From a virus, in IMG/VR virus record IMGVR_UViG_3300025030_000406, positions 1 through 24,500 of that record: 24,500 nt of DNA. One strand, written 5' to 3'. This document shows positions 6,930-15,572 of this stretch, one piece after another. The notes below the pieces were generated by a model. It had not been told where the DNA came from. It made no database searches and saw only the letters and a program-made list of their open reading frames with translations. A program made the position numbers and the translations under genes. Numbering within the stretch: the first letter of the stretch is position 1; every line of letters starts with the position of its first letter.

Positions 6930-7127
6930 TTATGTATCACCTTCTTCTTTTAGAATTAAGTCACTAGATTCCACTTTTATCAACCATTGATATTCATTAC
7001 TTTCACTACAAATATTTTTAAATCTAAAATAAACAGGATTTGCATTGGGAGAGTACCTATTTAAATATCTTTTACATTCATTAGATTTTTTACAAATATC
7101 ATGAGAACATAAACCGAATGTTACCAA
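6930..7127 (-). CDS. small cysteine-cluster protein, 65 aa
   Basis: Start is TTG (7127-7125), 7 nt after GGAAG. Cysteines at 7, 12, 18 and 40 with the pattern C-x4-C-x5-C-x-RY resemble a family of tiny phage proteins (CxxxxCxxxxxCxRY) that probably bind a metal. A central aromatic segment (NPVYFRF) and a tryptophan at residue 48 follow. It overlaps the end of the upstream gene by a few bases, and its own 3' end carries the SD of the next gene, so the small genes here are tightly coupled. Function unknown. Confidence 0.65.
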   Translation of the reverse strand: MVTFGLCSHDICKKSNECKRYLNRYSPNANPVYFRFKNICSESNEYQWLIKVESSDLILKEEGDT

Positions 7128-7130
7128 ACT

Positions 7131-7325
7131 TTAATCTTCCATCCTTTCATTTTTAATTTCTGATTGATTTTCTAATGATTCAATACTTACCTTTTTAAAA
7201 TAATACCCTTTATTAGTGTCTTGATCGACAATAAATGCGTAATTAACTTTATCAGTATAGTTTTTCTCATATTCTTCAAAAGTACACTGAATCCAATCAC
7301 CATCTTTACCATGTAGAATTTTAAT
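7131..7325 (-). CDS. paralogue of the 7446-7592 protein, lacking a canonical start
   Basis: A 64-codon frame ending at TAA 7133-7131. Its product from ATT 7325 begins (I)KILHGKDGDWIQCTFEEYE and ends KNERMED. It aligns with the neighbouring 48-aa protein across KI(I/L), DG-W-QC and EY, and again at the C-terminal Y-KK motif, so the frame is real. No ATG, GTG, TTG or CTG exists between the in-frame TGA (7334-7332) and the conserved core. SD AGAGGTGA (7339-7332) places ATT (7325-7323) 9 nt after GG. It has a 20-residue charged C-terminal extension that its paralogue lacks. Function unknown. Confidence 0.6.
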   Translation of the reverse strand: MKILHGKDGDWIQCTFEEYEKNYTDKVNYAFIVDQDTNKGYYFKKVSIESLENQSEIKNERMED

Positions 7326-7349
7326 ATGTATTCACCTCTATTGATTTAG

Positions 7350-7396
7350 CAAGAATTTGATTGGTATTATAATTAATCTGAGTGATCAAATCCTTG
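7350..7396 (-). promoter_or_regulatory. 12-bp inverted repeat between the two paralogous genes
   Basis: 7350-7361 (CAAGAATTTGAT on the + strand) pairs with 7385-7396 over 12 positions, one a G-U wobble in RNA, with a 23-nt AU-rich loop. It lies in the 120-nt gap between the paralogues, upstream of the ribosome site of the ATT-start gene. No U-tract follows, so it is not a standard terminator. It may stabilise or process the transcript. Moderate evidence only. Confidence 0.35.
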
Positions 7397-7445
7397 CCAA
7401 TATTATGATAATTATTTTATTATTTGAGTTTAGAATTATGATTAT

Positions 7446-7592
7446 TTAACCAATCTTTTTGTAATATGTAGTAGTGTTGGTTAAATCACTTTTGCTGAAC
7501 ATAAAGTTTGATGTGTCTTTGGAATTGTACTCTTGAGAAGAGCACTGAGTCCATTGTCCATCGATGCGATTGATGATTTTTTGAGTTTGCAT
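7446..7592 (-). CDS. small hypothetical protein, 48 aa, first gene after a promoter
   Basis: ATG 7592-7590 is preceded by AAAGGAGGTGA 8-11 nt upstream, and the frame ends at TAA 7448-7446. The product begins MQTQKIINRIDGQWTQCSSQ and ends TTTYYKKIG. The DGxWxQC core and YKK tail are shared with the gene at 7131-7325, so the two are tandem duplicates. It is the first gene downstream of the strong promoter at 7651-7623 and should be well expressed. No known domain; one cysteine, with the fold probably a short beta hairpin pair. Confidence 0.7.
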   Translation of the reverse strand: MQTQKIINRIDGQWTQCSSQEYNSKDTSNFMFSKSDLTNTTTYYKKIG

Positions 7593-7622
7593 TTTGTTTT
7601 TCACCTCCTTTGCTATGTATAT

Positions 7623-7651
7623 ATTGTAACATTTCTGAGTATTGAAGTCAA
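7623..7651 (-). promoter_or_regulatory. sigma-A-type promoter with extended -10
   Basis: On the minus strand TTGACT (7651-7646), a 17-nt spacer, then TACAAT (7628-7623), preceded by TGT giving a TGn extended -10. Transcription should begin near 7616 and run leftward into the 48-aa gene and probably the small-gene/nucleotide block. It lies just after the stop of the RecD2-like gene, marking an operon boundary. Only one mismatch per hexamer from consensus. Confidence 0.75.
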
Positions 7652-7667
7652 ATATTTATTTATTAAT

Positions 7668-9917
7668 TTAAGAGTCTAACAATAATTCTTTCAAATGAGT
7701 TTTTCTATTAAAGTCTGCTTTCTTTTTAATTGCTCTATTTACCGTTTCTGTTTCACCAAAATGAAACACTTTTTGTTTTGCTCTTGTCAATGCTACATAC
7801 ATTAGATTGCTATTTAGCATGAAAGTATGTGCTTTAGGAGTTATCATAATAACTATCTTAGCTTGCCCTCCCTGCGAACGGTGAATGGAAATCGAATATG
7901 CAAGTTTTATATTTAATAAATCATTCTTGGTATAAATAACTAATTCATCAAATTGAATTATTACTTTCCCATCCTTAATTTTAATAATTTTCCCTACTTC
8001 TCCATTTGCTACAAAAGTTTTATCATTTTCATCTATCCATTTCTCATTATATCTTATCGCTTTATAATTATTTTTGGATTGAATAACAAGATCATTTTCA
8101 TAAAATCTAGTTTCTCCAAGTTGAATATGTATACCGTTCAACACTACATTAGAATTTGCAATAGGTTGTAAATGTTTGTTAATTGCTACAGTACCGTAAT
8201 CACCAACATTATAGGATGATAATGTCATTATATCATCTTTAGAGTATGAATTGAGAAGTTTTTTATAGGTTATTACAACATTATTTATGATTTTGTCTTG
8301 AGTTGTAGGAATAAAATAATAACTACGGTCTTCTCCAAATATTTGTGGTTTTTGCGAATCTTCTAAAAACCCTTCACAATTTCTTGTCTTAGTTGCTACA
8401 GTTAGAATACCTCCTTTGCCATATCTAAATATTTGAGTGAGAGAAACTATCGGAATAAGATTTGAATTAATTAAATCATAAAAAACATTTCCAGCACCAA
8501 CAGATGGAATTTGATTTGAATCTCCCACCATAATTAATTTAGTTCTTGTAAAGTCTATAGCTTCTAATAAATGTTTCATTAAGAATACATCTGTCATTCC
8601 AAACTCGTCTACAAGAACTAAATTGTAAGGTAATTTAGTTTCCTCGTTGTAACCCCATTCTGGAGGTTGATATCCTAATCCTCTATGAATCGTTGACGCT
8701 GGATATTTTGTATATTCTGCTAATATCTTAGAAGCCCTACCAGTTGGAGAAAATAAACAAAATGATTTATTATTGCCTTTTAACATATCAATTACTGATT
8801 TAGTTGTGGCAGACTTGCCGGAACCTGCACTTCCATTCAATATGCAAATATTAGATTTACAAACTGTAGGCAAAATTTGATATTGTTGATCTGTGAGAGT
8901 AATATCACCATTATCTCTATATTTTTCAGTATCAATATCCCACTTATTTTCTACCTTTAAACCTTCTAAAATCCTATTAGCAATATATACTTCAGTTTGG
9001 TATGTTTCCTCTAATGCAACTGTATTTGTTGCTTTTCCAAAATGAATATCTTTATCATTCTTAATAATATCAACAAAATGTTCAATACATTTCTTTGCTA
9101 AAGACTCAGATTGTTTTCTTAGGACTTTAATATCAATTTTTGTATTACCATCGTTCTCATTTTCTTCTAATAAAAACATAATTGCTGATTTTTGTCTTTG
9201 ACTAGAAGTTTGTAAATCAAATGTGAAATCAATAGGTGGTTTTTCTCCTTTTGCTTTTGTTGCAATACAGTCCTTATTAAATTCAAGAAGTATCTTATCG
9301 GCAGTTTTGAAGGCTATTCTTGACAATCCGCACAAACATTTATACGGATTGTCTTGTAGTTTTTCTTTAATCTTATCAACCGAACCATATTTATCATATA
9401 ATGCTTTTAAGATTTTGAATTCGATAAATCCTTTAAATTCTACAACTAATTCTCCTAATACGAAATTCTCAATTATTTTCCTTTTAATAACTTCGAATCT
9501 AACCTCTCCAATATTATATAATTTCTTCAAGTCAATGTCCTCTAAACGATTATTGATAACTCTATCAATAATGTCTGGATATTCCCTCATCACTTCATCA
9601 ACCTGACTATTACTATCTAATATGCTTTGTAAAAACAATCTAGTTGATGTCTCTGTTTTAGGCATATCCCTTCCTATATTAATTACTTTATATGATATTC
9701 CATTTTTTCCTTCCTTTTCTTCTGATTTTATAGCGTATTCTATACCAGTTTCAAGATCAGGTAGATTACCTAAAATACTGACATTTCCATATGAATTTTT
9801 TGCTATATGAGGATATTTAGTTTCATCAACATCTAGTGCATATATTTTGTAATCATCTGTATTGTAAGGGTTTGCGACTACGACACCTTTGAATTCGTAA
9901 ATTATTTTATTTTTCAA
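7668..9917 (-). CDS. RecD2-like superfamily 1B DNA helicase
   Basis: A 749-aa 5'-3' helicase-type protein. The N-terminal 60 residues look like the small OB/beta domain of RecD2, followed by a helix-hairpin-helix region at about 95-215. The motor motifs are Walker A NGSAGSGKS (361-369), Walker B LVLVDEFG with D437/E438, GDSNQIPSVGAGN near 465-477 (motif III), a Q-x-FRYG element near 495, SIHRSQGGQ near 680 (motif V) and VALTRAKQKV near 717 (motif VI). It is expected to unwind DNA during phage replication or repair. Start is TTG 9917, 7 nt after AGGG. It follows the polymerase gene by 16 nt. Confidence 0.9.
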   Translation of the reverse strand: MKNKIIYEFKGVVVANPYNTDDYKIYALDVDETKYPHIAKNSYGNVSILGNLPDLETGIEYAIKSEEKEGKNGISYKVINIGRDMPKTETSTRLFLQSILDSNSQVDEVMREYPDIIDRVINNRLEDIDLKKLYNIGEVRFEVIKRKIIENFVLGELVVEFKGFIEFKILKALYDKYGSVDKIKEKLQDNPYKCLCGLSRIAFKTADKILLEFNKDCIATKAKGEKPPIDFTFDLQTSSQRQKSAIMFLLEENENDGNTKIDIKVLRKQSESLAKKCIEHFVDIIKNDKDIHFGKATNTVALEETYQTEVYIANRILEGLKVENKWDIDTEKYRDNGDITLTDQQYQILPTVCKSNICILNGSAGSGKSATTKSVIDMLKGNNKSFCLFSPTGRASKILAEYTKYPASTIHRGLGYQPPEWGYNEETKLPYNLVLVDEFGMTDVFLMKHLLEAIDFTRTKLIMVGDSNQIPSVGAGNVFYDLINSNLIPIVSLTQIFRYGKGGILTVATKTRNCEGFLEDSQKPQIFGEDRSYYFIPTTQDKIINNVVITYKKLLNSYSKDDIMTLSSYNVGDYGTVAINKHLQPIANSNVVLNGIHIQLGETRFYENDLVIQSKNNYKAIRYNEKWIDENDKTFVANGEVGKIIKIKDGKVIIQFDELVIYTKNDLLNIKLAYSISIHRSQGGQAKIVIMITPKAHTFMLNSNLMYVALTRAKQKVFHFGETETVNRAIKKKADFNRKTHLKELLLDS

Positions 9918-9933
9918 TTATTTACCCTGCTTT

Positions 9934-12900
9934 CTAATATACATCATAGTTGATAAGTATCTCTTCGTCCTCATCTGACTTCATCCACTTGCCGCCAACG
10001 TTCTTTGTTTTCTTTTGAGTTTTGAATTCATTGACTTTTAAGACATCATACAACTTAAATATATTCTCATTAAATATCTTTCCATCTTTAATTTTTGTTT
10101 TCATTTCTTTTCCATTATTTATTTGCCTTAAAGTTACGTAAGGTTTTGATTTATCTTTATAGGTTTCATACTTGATAACTATATAAAATTTATCTCCTGC
10201 ATTCTCGTTCACATATTCTGTATATTCAAGGAATTCCATTTCGAATTTTACTTGTTCTTTAATTGATAATGGTTTGTCTTCAATGTCTTTAATTACCTCT
10301 TTAATATATTCAATCATATTCAATTCTTTATAAAGGGTTTTTGTTGTTTTTTGTGAATATCTTTTTAAAATTTCTTCATTAATTTTAAGTTTTTCTATAT
10401 CTTTAAAATTAATTTGTTTGGAATAAGCAAACTTATCATATAGTTCTATAATTTGAAGAAGTTTTTTATTATTTCCGAAACATCTAAAGAAATTTAATCC
10501 AGTTAATATTTTAAGTTGACGAGAATTTACTGATGTATTTTTTATATCACTTAATAACTCAATAAAATCTGTATAATTTTTTTGTTGTGCTAAAGCATAT
10601 AATTCATTTGGCACTTGTTCGTTAAGAAATTTAATTGAAGAAATACCTTTATAAATACTATTTTCTTTTTTATCAAATGTGTATTTTGCGATTGATTTAC
10701 CAAATGAAATTGGATTAATTTTTGCATTTAATTGGTTAGCTAATGACACCCCTCTATTTGTATCTTCTTTGTTTTCTGCTCTATCTAAGTAAGCAGTAGC
10801 AAATTCTAATGGGTAATAAGTTCTTAATCTAGTCTCTGCATATCCATTCATACTGTAACCAGTGGAATGATTATATCCAAATTGATATTCAGAAGAATCG
10901 TCGATAATTTGTAGAAATTGTTTTACCTCTTCTTCTGCTGTTTCTCTTGATTTATTTGACTTATCACAATATCCTTCAAGAATTTTTGGCAATTGTTCGT
11001 TGAGCAAAACTATGTCTTTTTTCCCGATTGCTCTTCTAGTGGTATCTGCTAAAGATCCACTAAATCCACAAATATCTGTTAGAAATTTAATAGTATCTTC
11101 TTGATATACTAAATACCCATAATTATCTTTCAATAAATTATCCAATTGTTCAGAAGGATTTATATTAAGTTCTTTTTTAATTAATCTATCTCTATATGAT
11201 TTACCAGATGGACGTAGCGAGGCGTTCACTAACGACATATCATTTATACGACGAGGTTTAAAATCTTTAAGTAACGAAAAAGCATAATCTCCTTCAAATT
11301 GAAACACACCTACACTAGAAGTAATCATATTATCCCAAACCCTACTATCATTCCAATTAATTTCATGAGCTTTAAGATAATGAGATCCAATAGACTTATA
11401 TACATCTTTCATTATCCCAACAGTTTTTAGTCCTAAAATATCAAATTTCACAAAATTTACTGAATCTACTGCTTTCATCGAACATATTGATACAGGTTGA
11501 GATTCATTACCATCTTTATAATAAACTCCTAAATTATCTGCGAGTGTAATTGGAGAACCAATAATACCTGCTGGATGAGTTCCTTTGGCTATAATAGTTC
11601 CTTTCAAACCATCAAAATAATAAAATAAATCCTTATTATTATCTTTTAAATATTTGAATTCTTTTTTTAAAGTATTAACTCTTGTCAATGCTTTATTATT
11701 TCTTATCCGATTACAATAAACTTCATGATAGTCAAAATCTACGGACTTAGCATCTACCTCTTCTAATTCTTCTAGGTTGACTTCTTCTTGAATAATCTTA
11801 AAATACTCATCAAATAGTTTATCAAATTTATTTTTAATATCCATTACCACATCTAAATTTTCATATTTTAACCCTTTTGCTAATACATCAATAGTTCCTC
11901 TATCTCTTAAAGTTGAAAATGCTGATATATATGCCGTTTTCTCTGGTGTAAACCTTTTGATAATATATTCATAAACTTTTACACGATCCTCTGGAGCGAA
12001 ATCTATATCAATATCTGCGAGAGAAACCCTATCAGCATTACAAAATCTTGAAAAAACAGTATTCCATCTGATAGGATCTACATCAGTAATATCTGTAATA
12101 AAAGCAACTTCACTACCACCAACAGAACCACGACAAAACCCATATGGTATTTCATTCTCATTACAGTAATCAACTAATTCAGACATAAACATCATAAAGC
12201 TTTCCATATTTTGTTTTTTCATTGCTTCAAATTCTTCATTTATTTTTTTCTTATACTCATCTAATTTAGTTAAATCAAGAATATTATTATCCTTTTTTGC
12301 TTTAAACTTTTTTGCAATAGTTTTTTTCCAAATATCTACTGCATTATTCCCATATAAATTAGGATATTTAAATGATTTGTCTAATTTAAACTCTTCAACC
12401 ATATCAGCAAATTTATTTGTGTTAGATATAGCTTCCATCCATACCTCTTCGGGCAACGCATTTTGGATTCTAAAACATTCAACCAATTCATTAAAACTTT
12501 TCCAAGTAAGATCAAATTCATCCTCTTCTCCGTAGAAACTATCTTTTGATATTTGGAGAATTTTTCTACACTCTGCTTTATATTTTGAAGATGAATGTGT
12601 ATCTGTACCGGCTATTAGAGGTATATTATATTGTTTACTCCATCCCCACAGTAATTTATTGTATTCTATTTGATGTTCGTGTGTGTGGTACTGGATCTCT
12701 AAGAAACATCTATGACTATTTTTAGACATCCACTCTAAAAATCTCTGTACATAACTATCTTCGTCATCTTTTTTTCTCCATAATATTGATGCTAAACAAG
12801 CAGTTGTAATTATAATATTTTCACTTGTATTCATTAACTCTTCAAATGATATTCTAGGATTATAATACATATGCCTATCTGTTTTGTCATCTAATTCTCC

Positions 12901-13230
12901 TTTGGAAGTAGATTTGGAATTTAAAGTGTTTAATTCTAATACTCCATCATAATTCTTGGCATATAATCCAATATGATATCCTCTTTCATCTGCTTCGAAT
13001 TTAGTACATAAGTATGATTCAATGCCATGTATGTATTTAATTCCTGCCTTATCGCAATCCTGTTTCTTTTTTATCCAATCGTACATTCCTCCATGGTTAG
13101 AAAACGCTAATGCTTTACATTTTTCTTTTTTAGCAAGTTTAATATATTCTTTATAACTAGTACACGAATCAGAATAACCATTACAATTACTTGTATCATC
13201 ATGAATATGGTATCTAATATAATTATTCAT
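9934..13230 (-). CDS. dnaE: DNA polymerase III alpha subunit, DnaE-type
   Basis: Replicative C-family polymerase of 1098 aa. The PHP domain at the N-terminus keeps metal-ligand candidates H8/H10 (HIHDD), H46 (SNHGG), E71 (GIESYL), the YHTHEH cluster at 181-186 and D210/H212 (GTDTHS). The polymerase signature FCRGSVGGSE is at 365-374, the catalytic aspartates are D406 and D408 in LADIDIDF, and the third is D597 in KFDILGLK. There is no inserted DnaQ-type exonuclease, so it is DnaE- rather than PolC-like, and the preserved PHP site may proofread (inference). It is in line with primase, RecB-like nuclease and RecD2 genes. ATG 13230 follows AGGAGGAG. No intein or intron interrupts it. Confidence 0.95.
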   Translation of the reverse strand: MNNYIRYHIHDDTSNCNGYSDSCTSYKEYIKLAKKEKCKALAFSNHGGMYDWIKKKQDCDKAGIKYIHGIESYLCTKFEADERGYHIGLYAKNYDGVLELNTLNSKSTSKGELDDKTDRHMYYNPRISFEELMNTSENIIITTACLASILWRKKDDEDSYVQRFLEWMSKNSHRCFLEIQYHTHEHQIEYNKLLWGWSKQYNIPLIAGTDTHSSSKYKAECRKILQISKDSFYGEEDEFDLTWKSFNELVECFRIQNALPEEVWMEAISNTNKFADMVEEFKLDKSFKYPNLYGNNAVDIWKKTIAKKFKAKKDNNILDLTKLDEYKKKINEEFEAMKKQNMESFMMFMSELVDYCNENEIPYGFCRGSVGGSEVAFITDITDVDPIRWNTVFSRFCNADRVSLADIDIDFAPEDRVKVYEYIIKRFTPEKTAYISAFSTLRDRGTIDVLAKGLKYENLDVVMDIKNKFDKLFDEYFKIIQEEVNLEELEEVDAKSVDFDYHEVYCNRIRNNKALTRVNTLKKEFKYLKDNNKDLFYYFDGLKGTIIAKGTHPAGIIGSPITLADNLGVYYKDGNESQPVSICSMKAVDSVNFVKFDILGLKTVGIMKDVYKSIGSHYLKAHEINWNDSRVWDNMITSSVGVFQFEGDYAFSLLKDFKPRRINDMSLVNASLRPSGKSYRDRLIKKELNINPSEQLDNLLKDNYGYLVYQEDTIKFLTDICGFSGSLADTTRRAIGKKDIVLLNEQLPKILEGYCDKSNKSRETAEEEVKQFLQIIDDSSEYQFGYNHSTGYSMNGYAETRLRTYYPLEFATAYLDRAENKEDTNRGVSLANQLNAKINPISFGKSIAKYTFDKKENSIYKGISSIKFLNEQVPNELYALAQQKNYTDFIELLSDIKNTSVNSRQLKILTGLNFFRCFGNNKKLLQIIELYDKFAYSKQINFKDIEKLKINEEILKRYSQKTTKTLYKELNMIEYIKEVIKDIEDKPLSIKEQVKFEMEFLEYTEYVNENAGDKFYIVIKYETYKDKSKPYVTLRQINNGKEMKTKIKDGKIFNENIFKLYDVLKVNEFKTQKKTKNVGGKWMKSDEDEEILINYDVY

Positions 13231-13240
13231 ATTACTCCTC

Positions 13241-14392
13241 CTAATCCATAAGTCCTTCCATCCACGTTAAATCATCTTCGACTACCTTACTATCTTTATT
13301 ATTAAACATCTCTAAAGTATCAAGATATGCCTTATATGGTGCATGTATTTTGGATGAAAAACCATTCAAATTTGCCAAGAAATAACTTTCAGTATCCGTA
13401 ACATCTTGCCACCATATTTTATTATCCAATGTTACTTTATAATCTTCTTGTTTTTGTTTAATCTCTTCAACAGTCTTCACGATATCATCTAATAATTCTT
13501 GAATAGATTCATCATCTAAAGATATTTCAACATAACAATCTTTTACTACAAATTTACTCTTAACATCATCTGGTAAACAATCTATTGAATTATCAATAGA
13601 CATTTTATTGAGATACTCCTCAATCTCATCTTCACTAAACTTACTATCTGATTTCTTTAACCACATTTTTGCGTTTGAAGCTAAACTGTTTCCTATATCA
13701 TTTCTTTCAATAATACGACTCTTAGTTTTTCCATTAGCTTGCATACATTCAACTTCAACGTATTTAAGGAACGCCCATCTAGCTACAATTTGATCCATAG
13801 GTATATTTAACTTTTTGTGAATACCATAACTATATAAAATAATTTGGCCTTTTTCCTTATCAATTTTTTTACCTTTATATATACTTGATGTTTTAAAGTC
13901 AGTAATTACACATATATCTTTATCGTTTCTTTTTTCCATATGTATAGCATCTATATAAGCTTGAATTAAAATATTATTTATCTTTATTGGAACAAAAACT
14001 TCGCACTTTAATTTATATGGAATTTGTTGATGATTTTTAAAGAAATGTCTCATGCATGATTCATATTTATCACTTATTTTTTTGTTTTTATCTTCATTAC
14101 ATCTATCATACTTGAGTCCACCAATGGTAAATTCAAATAGTTTCTCCTCAAATATTTCTATCATATCCGCATATGATATTTCTTTATTATAATATTTCTC
14201 TAGTATGTCATGCGATGCATTTCCAAACACACCATAAATAGAATCATGTCTATCCTCTGGGATTTTAAGGATGTATTTAAGGTAAAAAGTATAAGGATCT
14301 CCTTTATATTGATTATATTTTGACCATGAGTAAATCTCATCACAATCTAATTTATTTGCTATTAATTGAATTTCTTCAAATTGTTTTCTCAT
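13241..14392 (-). CDS. RecB/Cas4-like PD-(D/E)XK exonuclease
   Basis: A 383-aa nuclease. The motifs in order are GNASHDILEKYY with H61, CEVF with E131, AYIDAI with D148, TDFKTS with D165 and K167, and GQIILYSYG with the Q183-x3-Y187 pair. This is the arrangement of RecB-type and Cas4-type single-strand exonucleases. No four-cysteine Fe-S cluster typical of Cas4/AddB is visible at the C-terminus, so RecB-like is the safer name. It overlaps the primase gene by 17 nt and is 10 nt ahead of the polymerase. It probably processes DNA ends during phage recombination-dependent replication or degrades host DNA; which is not decided by sequence. Confidence 0.85.
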   Translation of the reverse strand: MRKQFEEIQLIANKLDCDEIYSWSKYNQYKGDPYTFYLKYILKIPEDRHDSIYGVFGNASHDILEKYYNKEISYADMIEIFEEKLFEFTIGGLKYDRCNEDKNKKISDKYESCMRHFFKNHQQIPYKLKCEVFVPIKINNILIQAYIDAIHMEKRNDKDICVITDFKTSSIYKGKKIDKEKGQIILYSYGIHKKLNIPMDQIVARWAFLKYVEVECMQANGKTKSRIIERNDIGNSLASNAKMWLKKSDSKFSEDEIEEYLNKMSIDNSIDCLPDDVKSKFVVKDCYVEISLDDESIQELLDDIVKTVEEIKQKQEDYKVTLDNKIWWQDVTDTESYFLANLNGFSSKIHAPYKAYLDTLEMFNNKDSKVVEDDLTWMEGLMD

Positions 14393-15461
14393 TTATTTTC
14401 TTATCCCTCTCTTTAATATATTTTTTGTGTTCTGTTTCGTTATAAGTTATTTTGTATTTCAATAGATAGTTATACATCTTATTATCTAAATCCATTGGAG
14501 CCTGTTTGTCTTTGAGTAGGTCGTATTTATCATAGATATATGAAACATTACGAATACCATAAAATCGCTCACACATTCCTCTAATATGGTGCAAATCAAT
14601 ACCTTTATCCATAGCAATTACAATATCAACATTAATTCCTATTAAGATTCGTACTTGTTCATCAGATATATCATGACTTTCTATGGCAACCACCGTACCA
14701 TCTTTTCTACTGTGTCTTTTTAACACAGATTTCTGAGATTCTGCAACTACGCAAAAACCAGATTCTTGAATAGTTTTATAGTTCTCTTGCAAACCATAAA
14801 CATTAAGAGATTTAAAGTATTTTTTAAGTGGAAAATATTTTGGGATATCTAACATTTCCCATTCTTTAATTGTTGTCCGACCCATAATCCCTATGAAGTC
14901 ATTTTCATCTCCACACCATTGTCTGGCAGGAATTACTATTCTCTTCTTTTCTGCACTATAGCCTATCTTGAATATATCGCAGGTAAAGGGCAAGATGCCA
15001 TCTGTCTTTATCCAATCAATGTGGGGCAATGGTATATACTCCTTGATAATTTCATTGTCGTACAACTCAATGTCATCGATGTTTACAACACATCTTTTTC
15101 TTTTAACCTTCTTGAATACGTTCAATGGATCTTTTTTATCAGATTTATCTTCTTTTATTTTAAATTTGTACTCTAAGCCAAGTAACTTATGTAAATACTT
15201 ATTTGCTTTTGGAAATGAAATATCTTTTATTGTCATAACTAAACTGAATATATCTCCACGAATTATTTCACTATCAGATTGAAATATTTTAGTAGATAAT
15301 GTTTCTTTATTTATAGCAATATTATTATTAGATGTATGATTAGGCAATCCGCATCGAAATTCTTTAGTATATTCTTTAATACCATGACAGTCTAGAGATT
15401 TTAGTATTTCTTGTAGTTTATCATTGTCTAAGATATAAGTTTTTAATTCAATAGAGGTCAT
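14376..15461 (-). CDS. Toprim DNA primase (DnaG-like, phage type)
   Basis: A 361-aa protein. The N-terminal C25-H26...C37...H42 group (SLDCHG, FRCGLPNH) may be a zinc-binding domain. The central region has the DnaG-like core (RIVIPAR near 174-180, then GIMGR near 191-195). The Toprim fold follows, with E241 in VVAESQKS, ESHDIS near 261 and DKGID at 285-289. It should lay down RNA primers together with the DnaB-type helicase encoded just upstream. No C-terminal helicase-interaction domain is recognised. ATG 15461 directly follows a TGA, and the only ribosome site is a weak GTAGGTG about 11 nt away, so expression may be low. Confidence 0.85.
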   Translation of the reverse strand: MTSIELKTYILDNDKLQEILKSLDCHGIKEYTKEFRCGLPNHTSNNNIAINKETLSTKIFQSDSEIIRGDIFSLVMTIKDISFPKANKYLHKLLGLEYKFKIKEDKSDKKDPLNVFKKVKRKRCVVNIDDIELYDNEIIKEYIPLPHIDWIKTDGILPFTCDIFKIGYSAEKKRIVIPARQWCGDENDFIGIMGRTTIKEWEMLDIPKYFPLKKYFKSLNVYGLQENYKTIQESGFCVVAESQKSVLKRHSRKDGTVVAIESHDISDEQVRILIGINVDIVIAMDKGIDLHHIRGMCERFYGIRNVSYIYDKYDLLKDKQAPMDLDNKMYNYLLKYKITYNETEHKKYIKERDKKINEKTI

Positions 15462-15572
15462 TCAATTATTTTCACCTACTCTCTATTTATTTTATTTAAT
15501 ATCACTTTTTAAATTATAATTCAATATACTTTCATATTGTCTCCTTAATTTATCTCTACAGCCATTTTTAAT
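15462..15572 (-). other. 111-nt gap with remnant start signals
   Basis: Between the primase start and the broken endonuclease, the coding strand holds two aborted starts: ATGGCTGTAGAG ending after six codons, and AAGGAGACAAT followed by ATG AAA GTA TAT TGA. The second has a proper SD but codes for only four residues. These look like the remains of a gene start left after insertion or deletion events beside the homing endonuclease, or a leader peptide for the weakly initiated primase. No promoter or hairpin of note is seen. Confidence 0.35.

Noticed and set aside
7953-9810. Plus-strand open frames inside the RecD2-like gene, and similar ones at 6518, 14919, 14968, 16826, 17099, 19717, 20365 and 20695
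   Set aside because: They have low-complexity, hydrophobic products, no ribosome sites and lie wholly or largely over well-supported minus-strand genes, so they are shadows.
3689-13230. Inteins or introns in nrdD or dnaE, common homes for them in phages
   Set aside because: Both proteins read through with normal lengths and uninterrupted motifs.
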